Source: Patella vulgata (Eukaryota; Mollusca; Gastropoda; Patellidae). From it: a stretch of 64,000 nt of DNA. The notes under the pieces were generated by a model. That model made no database searches. It saw only the letters and a list, made by a program, of their open reading frames with translations, and was not told the DNA's origin. Below are positions 44,073-54,456 of the stretch, piece after piece. How positions within the stretch are numbered: position 1 is the first letter of the stretch; each line of letters opens with the position of its first letter. The stretch lies in contig NC_065883.2 of the NCBI RefSeq assembly GCF_932274485.2, positions 41,138,539 through 41,202,538 of the forward strand, in the 5' to 3' direction. A program made the translations under genes and the position numbers.

Positions 44073-44252
44073 ATAGTCGGCGGTAACAAGGAATCATTAA
44101 GCATTTGGTCGGCGGTAACAAGTATTTGGTCGGCGGTAATTATATTACGATTGAAAGTCATTACAGTGCGGTCGGCGGTAAAAAGTATTGGTCGGCGGTA
44201 ATTTCACGACGGTCGGCGGTAAAAGTATTGGTTGGCGGTAAAAAGTACCACC
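44073..44252 (-). repeat. Right GGTCGGCGGT array
   Basis: Mirror of the left array: GGTCGGCGGTAACAAG, GGTCGGCGGTAATT and GGTCGGCGGTAAAA units with the same spacer order reversed (ATTAAGCATT, AGTATT, TGAAAGTCATTACAGTGC). Confidence 0.9.
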
Positions 44253-44596
44253 CTCCACTGATCCTACGTGTGAAGAACGACTAATCACTAAAAAAAAAAA
44301 CAACGGCAACATATCACGAACGATAGAAGTATCAATTTCAAGCCAATCAACTTAGATCTGTTGATCGTATAACTACTCATCACTAAAACAACAGCTAATC
44401 ACGATAACAAGTATGTTTATTAATGACAAAACTCTAATCAAGTACATGATGTACTTTTTCCTGTACTGACCAGGAACCAACTCGCACCGCAGGAAGTAGA
44501 TATAGTTTCGTTGTTAAGGCAAACATCAGTTTCGGACATGCGCAAGTGCCCAGGAGAAAACACACACCAGGAGTCAACTCAAACTATCACACCCTG

Positions 44597-45230
44597 TACT
44601 AGACAGCATTTAAGTTCCCTTGGACAACAACAAGAGGAGAACGTCCATGTGCACAAAAATAACCCCAAACCATGACGCTGCCGCCACCAAATCAGTCAAC
44701 TTCTTTGACGCATACTTGAGAATAACGTTCACCTCGTCTGCGGTACACTCGGACCCTGCCATCGGCAAATCTCAAAGTGAATCGAGATTCATCACTAAAG
44801 ACAACCGAATTCCACTGTCTTTGAGTAAATCTTATGTGTCTTGTGGCCCACACAAGACGGTTACGGCGATGAAGAGGTGTCAATATTGGTCCATTATAGG
44901 GTCTCCGAGCTCGAAGACCAGCAGCCTGCAAGCGATTTCGAACATTTTGTGCAATTACCCTTCCACCAAACATCTCTCTACTTGTGGAGGTTGCAGTGAC
45001 AATTCTGTTTCTAAGATGACGTAATCGTATTGCTTGATCTGGAGTGACGTCACACATGGCGCTCCCGCCCTTGGGCGGTCGGCAATAGTTCCAGTTTGAA
45101 GCACTCTCATTCTAAGATTAATTATTGTCTGGCGTGAACAATTAAAGGCTCTTGCAACAGTGACCACAGACTGACCAGCATAGAGTCTACCTATAGCACG
45201 TCGACGTTCTACATTTGAAAGGCGCAGCAT
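44597..45230 (-). pseudogene. Tc1-like transposase, N-terminal part, frameshifted
   Basis: Starts MLRLSNVERRRAIGRLYAGQ at 45,230 with the first helix-turn-helix (NCSRQTIINLRMRVLQTG) and continues, after loss of four bases near 45,040 relative to the 7.5-kb copy, as DQAIRLRHLRNRIVTATSTS, LVWATRHIRFTQRQWNS and VVFSDESRFTLRFADGR (first catalytic Asp). Broken by the frameshift, then by the 7-kb element. Confidence 0.87.
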
Positions 45231-46209
45231 TTTCTAAAAAAGATGAAAATAACAATTTTAATTTGTTTTTCCAGTTCAAGTTACGTGTGCGTGTTCAGTT
45301 TAAGCAAACTTGCATCCATTGACCTCACGAGTTTGTGTTTGCACGTGTTTTTCATCTTTATATGCTCAAAAGTCACGTGATCCGCGTGACTTTACAATTT
45401 TATGAAATTAAAGGCTTCTTACTACATACTATCGTTAGAAACACTTTAAAATTTATTTGACTTACCAGAAAAAAAAATTTGTTGAAATTCATCAGTGTCA
45501 AGTTTTTAATTTGGCTGAGTGTATATGCATCATAACTCCAAAAATGTTGACTGTGGAAACACAAAATAACAATTTATTAGTTGAGTTTAAGAAGCCTCAC
45601 TGATTTGGGCCCAAACCGGAGGTTCACGAGAGATAACTCGTTTATGTGATTTTTGTTGACAAGAAACTATGTATACTTTCGTTGCAATTTGTAGTAATGT
45701 ATTGTAATTAGTGATTGATTACTAGTTTATTAAAACAGTAATTATATGCATGAAACATATTATGGTATATATAGTGCAATAAACAATTCATTATTATAGC
45801 TATATTTATTTATTTATAAATGCAAATTGTGTCGATTGTCACTTTCGGTCATTGACATCATAACTTGTTTTGAAATAAATAAATGAAATCGAATTTAAAT
45901 AATTAAGTATCGCTGACAATTATTTGTCTCTGCTCAGAGTACTCTCATGTTATGATAGTTTGTGTTGTGATTGTATCTGATTTGTCACCTTTTACAATTA
46001 TGACAATATTTAAATTTAATATGATCCGTAAATCTGATATTTTGATCATTAAAGGGAGATTACTCGACATATGTGGAGAAAATCTTGTAACTCGTCAAAT
46101 TTGAGATGTTTTAAAACAGTTTATGTGTAAAACCTTTTGTAATTCATCAAAAAGCTTCTTTTATCAGTATTTCAGTCCTAATTTTAACTTACAATATTAT
46201 TTGACCAAA

Positions 46210-46980
46210 TCCATACACCGGAATTTATTTACAATCACCGGAATTCACTTACGATCACCGGAATTCACTTTGAAGATATCAGAATTCGCCCATAAAATCT
46301 TCCTATTTACTTATATTTTCCATTAATATTCAATTATTTTAAAACACATAAAATCACCAGAATTCACATTGAAAACATATAAACACCGGAATTCACTTTT
46401 AACATATCGGAATTCGAAATTTAGAGACCTTCGTATTTACTAATATTTTACATTAATAATAAATTACTTTAAATCACTGGGATTCACTTTGAAAACATAT
46501 AAACATCGGAATTCACGTTCAACATATCGGAAATCGTACTTAAGACCTTCGTATTTACTAATATTTTACATTAATAATAAATTACTTTAAACCACCGGAA
46601 TTCACTTTGAGAAAATCGGACATTGAAAACATATAAACACCGGAATTCACTTTGAAAACATATCAACATATCGGAATTCACACTTAAGACCTTCGTATTT
46701 ACTAATATTTTACATTAATAATAAATTACTTTAAACCACCGCAATGACCAGAATTCACATTGAAAACATAAACACCGGAATTCACTTTCAAAATATCGGA
46801 ATTCACACTTCAGACCTTCGTACTTACAAATATTTTACACTAATAATAAATTAATTTAAAACACCGGAATTCACTTACAAAATATCTGAATTTAAGACCT
46901 TCGCATTTACAAATATTTTACATTAATAATAAATTACTTTAAAACACCGGAAATCACTTTGAGAAAATCGGAATTGTATT
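46210..46980. repeat. CACCGGAATTCACTT tandem array
   Basis: At least fifteen CCGGAATTC-like motifs, many within a larger 120-140-base unit carrying GACCTTCGTATTTACTAATA, TTTTACATTAATAATAAATT and ACTTTGAAAACATATAAACA. The same motif forms both ends of the outer element (36,840-36,880 and 50,105-50,190). Confidence 0.88.
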
Positions 46981-47155
46981 TACTTTTTTTTGCATTAATA
47001 TTAAACTAGAATGTATCTGCTGTAAAATGATATTTCCAGATGGTCAACTCAGGGAAACACAATATGATAAGAACACAGCAGTAATCCATGTAAAATGTCA
47101 AACCTAACTTCTTGAATGTGGAGCAAAACTTTCTCAGTGTAGATGAGCTAAGTTT

Positions 47156-47437
47156 ATTCGTTCTTAGTGTTTAACGTCCGCTTCCACCGAAGGTACAAGT
47201 CTGAAGGTGATATTTCGCAGACAAGTCTTATTTTTTTTTTTTTTATTATTATCTTGGCGCACGTGCAGGATCTTTCCTGTGGGAGGAAACCGGAGTAAAC
47301 CCACGAGGTTGAGAAGGCGCTCCTATCTCCAAGCCACATACGCTCACACCAGGAATCGAAACCACAGCCGCAACCCAGAGGTGACTGACCAGCTAGAGGT
47401 CGAAATGCGGCACTCTAGACCACTGCCACACCCCAAG
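47156..47437 (-). mobile_element. SINE (third type) with tRNA-like head
   Basis: The minus-strand head GCAGTGGTCTAGAGTGCCGC (A-box TGGTCTAGAGT) and GGTTTCGATTCCTGG (B-box) are followed by CCTCGTGGGTTTACTCCGG and TTTCCTCCCACAGG, shared with type M, and end GGACGTTAAACACT. The 3' end block is common to all three SINE types. Confidence 0.8.
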
Positions 47438-48008
47438 TTTATTCGAAATTTAGCTTGGTAATAATAAGCCAATCAAATAAAGTCTATCAATAATGGTTTG
47501 GATGTTTTCACAGATAATCCGTTCTAGCCTGAAGCAGTCCAGATTAAATAAAGTGTAAGTGTAATTGTGAGTTGTCTTGTGCCACTAACGAGACGCAAAA
47601 ACACAGGGGTCACACAATTTCGGCTTAATCCTTACTGATTATTCCTTAAATCAACACTGACGTGTTTAGTAGTTATTTTAATAATTAATTTGCACTATAT
47701 ATGTCATAATATGTTTCATGCATATAATTACTGTTTTAATAAACTATAAATCAATCTCTAATTACAATACATTGCAATAAGTATGAATTTATTTTTTGTC
47801 AACAAAACTCACATACACGAGTTATCTCCCGTGAATTCAACTAAATTGTTATTTTGTGTTTCCACAGTCAACATTTTTGGAGTAATTGGGTGTTATTTTG
47901 GAGTTATTGGGTAATTCGACTCAAAATTGTTATTTTGGAGTTAGGCATATTGGGTAATTTGACTTACCCTGACGCGCCCTACGTTATCATAATCATGATG
48001 CATATATA

Positions 48009-50042
48009 CTCTTCAAAGATAGGTTGCCAGGCAACGAAACATAAGCCCACAGCAGCTAATTCGTCCAAGCGGTCAACAAGGTTTGTTGCATATTTATTCC
48101 TTTGTAGGTAATTGGGGGCCTTTACAAGACAGTTCCATACAGATCAGATTATAATGTTTGCCGTTTGAGGGTTCTACAAACTGAAACAAGGGTCTCTACT
48201 CTGGAAGTAATCTTCAGAAATTGTTGAAATTTGACAGGCTTTTTTGTTTTACTAATTTAAATAATGCATATTAATTTCATACAGATTAGATGATCACTTT
48301 TGTCACAACCACCAAAATTCTAGAAATTATTGACGGAAATTGCTGAAATTCAATAGACCTCTGTTTCACAGATTTAAATGATGCATATAAATTTCCTACA
48401 TACTGGATGATAACTTTCATCAATCGAGCATTAACAAGGTTGAACAAAGTGAAACAAGGGCCATATCTCTAGAAGTAATAAACGGAAATTGCTGAAATTC
48501 AATAGGATTCTTCTCTTTACTAATTTAAATGATGCATGCAAATTTCATACAGATCGGCAGATAACTTTTGATGTTAGAGCGTTCACAAGGTTCAATAAAG
48601 TGAAACAAGAGCCATAACTCTAGACCAAATAAACAGAAATTGCTGAAATTCAATAGGCTTCTTCGTTTCACTAATTTAAATAATGCATATAAATTTCAGA
48701 AAGATCGGATGATAACTTTTGGCGTTACAGCACTAACAGCAGTCACAATGTTCAATAAATTGAAACAAGGGCCTATTACGCTAGACGTAATAAACAGAAA
48801 TTGCTGAAATTTAATAGGCTTCTTCATTTCACGAATTTAAATAATGCATATAAATTTCAGAAAGATAGGATGATAACTTTTGGCGTTAGAGCGTTCACAA
48901 GGTTAAACAAAGTGAAACAAGGGCCATAACTCTAGAAGTAATAAAGGGAAATTGCTGAAATTCAATAGGCTTCTACGTTTCTCTAATTTAATTATTGCAT
49001 ATAAATTTTACAAAGATCAGATGTTAACTTTTGGCATTAGAGCGTTCACAAGGTTCAACAAAGTGAAACAAGGGCCATAACTCCATTGTAAATTGCTGAA
49101 ATTCAATAGGTTTTTTCGTTTCACTAATTTAAATGATGCATATCAATTTCAAACAGATCGGATGATAACTGTTGTCATTAGAGCGTTCACAAGATTCAAC
49201 AAAGTGAAACAGGGGCCATAACTCTAGACGTAATAAATGGAAATTATTGAAATTAAATAGGATTCTTCATCTCACTAATGCAAACAACATATATCAATTT
49301 TAAAACAACTGGATGATAACTTTTGGTGTTAAAGCGTTCACAAGAAATTGTGGACGATGGACGGGGGCGACAGCAATATACATCCACATTTCTATGTGGG
49401 CGTATAAAAAAAGTAGGGGATATTCAGAAACAACACAAAACTGCGGAAATGCACTGCTGTTTGTATTAGAGGTAACCAGTGTATGTTAATAACAGGCCAA
49501 TTGCCTACACATGAACAGTTCATATGGGTGGCTTATCTGACGGCCCCCATTTCACTTGCAAAGAGATACACCGTCAAAAGTGAAAATGAACGTTTTTGAT
49601 TTTAGTCTTAATAATGAGTAATTGCTCCACCAATCCTCAGACATTCAGCAATTCGTCGTGACATGCAATTCTTGCAGTGTTGACGTTGACGTCGACGAAC
49701 ATGTCTCCCGATCAAATTAAACGTAACACACTAAAGCAAAGATACACTAAACAGTAAATCTTATGCAAGAACCGATAGGAATGCTAACATGGATAGATAA
49801 ACCAGCACGTGGCAGTTTTCATCAACCCTTCCTTGAAGTGTCAAATTTGACAATGAACCCCTCCCACGTGTATGGTGCTATTGCGTGTCGCACATGCAGC
49901 TCAGTGCTTCTGTTTGGGTGATAAGTTCTTCATCTGTGAACATACTCTCAAAGCATGTCAAGTGTCCATGACTTTTTATCATACCATAACCTGCATACAT
50001 GTTGGTATTTGCATTTCAATATCCCCTACTTTTTTTGAAGAG
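48009..50042. mobile_element. Tc1-derived MITE (0.65 kb) split within its left end
   Basis: Left CTCTTCAAA (48,009-48,017) and, after the inserted satellite element, AAAAGTAGGGGATATTCAG; right end ...CCCTACTTTTTTTGAAGAG. Flanked by TA. The ends match the intact Tc1 at 23,345-24,871 at all but about one or two positions. About 0.65 kb remains once the insertion is removed, and a GTTGACGTTGACG patch near 49,680 echoes the transposase gene, so it is an internally deleted copy. Confidence 0.82.
48018..49405 (+). mobile_element. Satellite-bearing HINE-like element, type I, inside the MITE end
   Basis: Head GATAGGTTGCCAGGCAACG with ATAAGCCCACAGCAGCTAA; about seven units of 145-157 bases with GAAACAAGGGCCATAACTCT, AATTGCTGAAATTCAATAGG and TTTAAATAATGCATATAAAT; tail ATTGTGGACGATGGACGG, then ACATCCACATTTCTATGTGG ending GCGTAT. 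It lies within an A-run of the MITE terminal repeat, consistent with A/A (T/T) insertion without target duplication, as described for Helentrons. Confidence 0.72.
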
Positions 50043-50192
50043 TATATTATAATGTATTATACATTTAAAATAAATTAGTTTTGTGGGAGGAATCGGAGAT
50101 TTTCGAAGTGAATTCCAGTGATTGTAATGTAAATGAATTCCGGTGATTGTAAATGAATTCCGGTGATTGTAAATGAATTCCGGTGATTAGTC

Positions 50193-50972
50193 TACCCAAA
50201 TTTTAGGGGGGGGGGGGGCGATGTTTGGGGTCCACCAAAAATGGGTACATTTGGGGGAAATTCTTGGCCCAATAGCTGCAGCATTAATCAAATGCATTGC
50301 ATAAAGGTCACAGCACCATATTGGTTTTTGGCATTTTCTCAGTCATGAGCAGATTTTGGTTGAATAAACAAATACAACACATAATTGGATCAACTGTTTT
50401 ATTGCAAACTCTTCCTGGACATCTTGATCAACTGCTATTAACATTGCAACTCTGTAAAATTAGAAATTAATAGTAATAAAAATTCAATTCAGTGTCATAT
50501 TCATTAGGCTACTGTCGAGAAATCACCTTTTTCCAATTTCATTTCTGTATATTTCAATTTTTCCTGAATCGAGGAAGCTGGCATTTTCAGACATTCATCC
50601 TATATATATTATGAAAGAGATGTGACAATTGGAGGCTCCTAGCATTAATATTAAAGATCCCAGCCCATATATACCTTTTGTATCAAGCCGTCATCCGACA
50701 ATGGAAAGAAATTTGGCAAATAAAAATGGTCGTATTGATATTGAAGCTAAAGGCCTCAAAGTTTAACAATGACTACATTATATGTGTAGGACGGTTGTAA
50801 CAATCTTAAACTCCTAGCATCAATATTAAAGATTTGGAACTAGTTACTTCTGTTGTAGGAAAACTGAAATTGCTCTCATTTTCAATGCAATAGTCCCACG
50901 GAACGGCTTATTTTGCATAAAAAAACTTGCTTTTTCAGATCGAAAATGACATGTTTTCTTCATAAAATAGAT
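50193..50972. other. No gene recognised
   Basis: G-run of 14 at 50,204-50,217. Two similar phrases (CTCCTAGCATTAATATTAAA and CTCCTAGCATCAATATTAAA) at 50,637 and 50,810. No coding signal. Confidence 0.4.
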
Positions 50973-52020
50973 GATAGGTTGCCAGGCAACAAAACATACG
51001 CCAACAGCAGTTAAATCGTCTGAGTGGTCGACAAGGGTTGTCACATATTTATTGCTTTGTAGGTAATTGGGGGCCTTTACAAGACAGTTCCATACAGATC
51101 AGATTATAATTTTTGTCGTTTGAGGGTTCACAAGGTTCTACAAACTGAAACAAGGGCCTCAACTCTGGAAGTAGTTTACAGAAATTGTGGCAATTTGACA
51201 GGGCTTTTTCGTTTTACTAATTTAAATAATGCATATAAATTTCATACAGATTGGATGATCACTTTTGTTATTCAAACGTTCACAAAGTAAAACAAGGGCC
51301 ATAACTCTAGAAATTATTGACAGAAATTGCTGAACTTCAATAGACCTCTGTTTCACAAATTTAAATGATACATATAAATTTCATACATATCGGAAGATAA
51401 CTTTCATCAATCGAGCATTAACAAGGTTGAACAATGTGAAACAAGGGCCATAACTCTAGAAGTAATTATTGTAAATTGCTGAAATTCAACAGGCTTTGTG
51501 GTTTTACTAATTTAAATAATGCATATAAATTTCACAAATTTCACAAAGATCGGATGATAACTTTTGGCGTTGGAGTGTTCACAAGGTTCAATAAAGTGAA
51601 AAGAACCATAATTCTAGACGTAATAAACAGAAATTGCTGAAATTCAGTAGGATTCTTTTTTTTACTAACTTCAATGGCACATATAAATTTCATACAGATC
51701 GGCAGATAACTTTAGAGGTTAGAACGTTCACAAAGTCCAACAAAGTGAAACAAGGGCCATAACTCTAGAAGTAATTATTGTAAATTGCTGAAATTCAACA
51801 GGCTTTGTGGTTTCACTAATTTAAATAATGCATATAAATTTCACAAAGATCAGACGATAACTTTCGGCGTGGACTTTTCACAAGGTTCAATAAAGTGAAA
51901 AGAACCATAATTCTAGACGTAATAAACAAAAATTGCTGAAATTCAATAGGATTCTTTTTTTTACTAACTTCAATGGCAAATATAAAATTTAATACAGATC
52001 GACAGATAACTTTAGAGGTA
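50973..52020 (+). mobile_element. HINE-like element, type I, tail missing
   Basis: Head GATAGGTTGCCAGGCAACA with ACATACGCCAACAGCAG, then six to seven units as at 48,018-49,405. It stops at AGATAACTTTAGAGGTAAGT, where a type II head begins shortly after, so the tail was replaced. Confidence 0.7.
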
Positions 52021-52033
52021 AGTCCAGATTTTA

Positions 52034-53146
52034 CGAACCAGCGGCTGCCAGGCAGGATACGCCCACATTTTCGAGAGATGGATAGAAAACAAGCTAAAAC
52101 GGAAGTGATTTTTCCTACAATCAAGGGCCATAATTCATGAAGTTACGGTCTGATATGCGCGAATATCGAAAGAAACCGAGATCTTTGTGTTATAAACTTA
52201 CATTTCAAGTTTCAACAAAATCGGATAAAAATTGTGACCTCTATAGGGTCCACAACCTTGATATACCATATTTTTACGCTATTTGAGATGAAGGGCAGCC
52301 ATTTTGTCTGTCAGTTTTGGGCCGATTTTCATGAAATTCGAACTCAACCGTCCTTAGGATGTAACGGTGATATAATAAAACGTTTTTTTAAATCGGATAA
52401 AAATTATGACCTCTATAGGGTCCACAATAAGGGGCCATAATTCATGAAGTTACGGTCCGATATGCGCAAATATCGAAAGGAACCGAGATCTTTGTGTTAT
52501 AAACTTACATTTCAAGTTTCAACAAAATCAGATAACCAGCGGCTGCCAGGCAGGATACGCCCACATTTTCGAGAGATGGATAGAGAACAAGCTAAAAAGA
52601 AAGTGATTTTTCGTACAATCAGGGGCCATAATTCAGGAAGTTACAGTCCGATATGCGCGAACATCGAAAGGAACCAAGATCTTTGGGTTATAAACTTATA
52701 TTTCAAGTTTCAACAAAATCGGATAAAAAATTCTGACCTCTTTAGGGTCCACAACCTTGAAATTTTGCCTGTCAGTTTTGGGCCGATTTTCACGAAATTC
52801 GAACTCAGCCGTCCTTGGGGTGTAACGGTGAAAGAATTATACGTTTTTTTAAATCAGATAAAAATTATGACCTCTATATGGTCCACAAGCTAAAAACGCG
52901 ATTTTTCGTACAATCAGGGGCCATAATTCAGGAAGTTACGTTCCGATATGCGCGAATATCGAAAGGATCCGAGATCTTTAGGTTATAATCGTACATTTCA
53001 AGTTGAAACTAAATCGGATAAAAATTGTGACCTCTACAGTGTTCACAAGCTAAAAACGTGATTTTTCGTACAATCAGGGGCCATAATCCATGAAGTTACA
53101 GTCTGATACATGCCAATATCGAAAGGAACCAAGATCTTAGGGTGGT
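52034..53146 (+). mobile_element. Two HINE-like type II heads with partial cores
   Basis: ACCAGCGGCTGCCAGGCAGG followed by ATACGCCCACATTTTCGAGA occurs at about 52,037 and 52,535. Each is followed by type II units (AATCAGGGGCCATAATTCA; GTTTCAACAAAATCGGATAA). No tail: the second ends at GATCTTAGGGTGGTAAAC. The second head may have arisen by unequal exchange. Confidence 0.68.
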
Positions 53147-53820
53147 AAACACCGTTTACTTTTGAAAACGATCGTCTGCTTTACGACCGTCCAGTTTCTC
53201 GGGATGTTTTTTAGAAATGAACACTACCATTTAGATTTGAAAGGGGTTTAGTTTATAGACAAGGCATTTATTTTCCCGGACGTTGTCAAGAAATGAACAG
53301 AGTGTTTAATTATTTAAAGCCTTTAGATTTTACGTCAAATTACCACTTTACCGAGAGCCGTCTAGTAACTTACGGGTGAGTAGTAATGCAATGCCGTTTA
53401 CTTTTCATGTGTTGTAATTAGTTTGCCCAGTGTCATCTAGAAAACTTGAGGCGTTTGTTTTTGTGTGAAATATTTAAGTTCTGTCTCCCAATTTTTGAAA
53501 CTATGGTCAGATTTAGAATCTGAGTATTGTGTCTAAAATTTTTGAATGAATTGCATATTTGTTGAATATCGTCCATTCTTCGGTATTGCCGACATCCATT
53601 GGGAAGTCGATTTACAATGATTTGACAATTTCCCCAGCGTAGATAAAACTCACATTTTATTTATTAGAAAATAACAAAACAATGGACGTATATCTTGTTA
53701 CTTATAATCTTGCTTTCTGGGTTATTTACCTGCTTCCGCAATTAATAACAAATGTATTTGTGAATTTACAAATTATTGCGTGCAGTTCTCGTTTCGGCCA
53801 CAAATGAAACGTCTATTTTG
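53147..53820. other. No gene recognised
   Basis: No domain or repeat boundary seen. CGACCGTCCAG and GACGTTGTCAAGAAATGAAC phrases do not recur elsewhere in the window. Confidence 0.4.
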
Positions 53821-54456
53821 CCATTTATCTAGACGTCTTTGGGGGACTATTTTCGCCAACATTTATTTTTGTATTCCCACCCCTTGGGAATGTTGAAGAA
53901 ATACCGAAGGAGGGGAATTGTTAACAACTGTAGGTACAGTTTCCCCCCATTGAAACGGGCAAGGACCGCAAATCGTATCCAGTTTATAATTAGTCTTGTC
54001 ACAATAAAATCGAGTATTTCTAACCAAAAACAAAAGCAAAACAAGCAGGGTCATTAAAATATTTAATATCCAAATACATGGAAAGTTCCTCTACAAACTA
54101 TATGCACATATATTGCACATAAAACACTTATCAGTTTACCATTTATCTAGACGTCTTTGGGGGACTATTTTCGCCAACATTTATTTTTGTATTCCCACCC
54201 CTTGGGAATGTTGAAGAAATACCGAAGGAGGGGAATTGTTAACAACTGTAGGTACAGTTTCCCCCCATTGAAACGGGCAAGGACCGCAAATCGTATCCAG
54301 TTTATAATTAGTCTTGTCACAATAAAATCGAGTATTTCTAACCAAAAACAAAAGCAAAACAAGCAGGGTCATTAAAATATTTAATATCCAAATACATGGA
54401 AAGTTCCTCTACAAACTATATGCACATATATTGCACATAAAACACTTATCAGTTTA
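53821..54456 (+). repeat. 318-bp tandem duplication
   Basis: CCATTTATCTAGACGTCTTT at 53,821 and 54,139; copies look identical over their length. Because 318 is divisible by three the same short open frames appear twice, but they show no domain. Confidence 0.9.

Larger units (their letters stand above)
37613..44591. mobile_element. 7.0-kb inverted-repeat element of unknown superfamily
   Basis: Begins TGTGGCAGTGTCGG and ends ...GTTTGATAGTGTGA read on the opposite strand as TGTGATAGTTTGAG; the ends share TGTG, then CCTGGTGTGTG and a GCGCATG block, an imperfect inverted repeat. CCCTG is duplicated at 37,608-37,612 and 44,592-44,596, and the Tc1 sequence is continuous without the insert. Subterminal inverted arrays of ACCGCCGACC lie at 38,085-38,275 and 44,073-44,252. 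The interior is dispersed repeats with no transposase. TGT-type ends with a 4-5-bp duplication are known for Ginger-type DNA transposons, but the match is too loose to assign. Confidence 0.8.
37029..45519 (-). mobile_element. Tc1-like transposon (family 1), split by a 7-kb insertion
   Basis: Inverted ends CTCAGCCAAATTAAAAACT at 37,029 and the complement ending at 45,519, the same family as 6,485-7,965. The original element was about 1.5 kb. Left flank TA, right flank now TG. Transposase parts lie at both sides of the inner element and join exactly at a 5-base duplication (CCCTG). Confidence 0.88.
45526..48008. repeat. Inner arms and centre of the outer inverted-repeat element
   Basis: Left arm 45,526-45,800 (CTCCAAAAATGTTGACTGTG; ATTATATGCATGAAACATAT) is mirrored at 47,685-47,885 (ATATGTTTCATGCATATAAT; CACAGTCAACATTTTTGGAG). 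The right arm has an extra partial repeat GTTATTTTGGAGTTA. The 1.9-kb middle contains the CACCGGAATTC array and a SINE. Confidence 0.8.
36834..50192. mobile_element. Outer inverted-repeat element of a nested stack (2.8 kb before invasion)
   Basis: Left end GACTAATCACCGGAATTCAT and right end its complement, with matching subterminal blocks (TCCTCCCACAAAACTAATTT; ATAATACATTATAATATA). After removing the Tc1 composite (37,029-45,519) and the MITE composite (48,009-50,042) about 2.83 kb remain, including mirrored inner arms at 45,526-45,800 and 47,685-48,008 and a central CACCGGAATTC array. No coding sequence, so non-autonomous. No clear target duplication: G-runs lie outside both ends. Confidence 0.75.

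Noticed and set aside
37613-44591. TG...CA ends and a 5-bp duplication suggested an LTR-type element
   Set aside because: The ends are inverted rather than direct repeats, and no capsid, protease, RT or integrase domain is visible inside; it is better described as an inverted-repeat DNA element.
46210-46980. CRISPR-like spaced repeats
   Set aside because: The spacers themselves repeat and the context is an animal transposable element; no cas genes.
53839-54375. Two identical 72-residue open frames
   Set aside because: They are the same frame in the two copies of a 318-bp tandem duplication and have overlapping open frames on the other strand; no domain.
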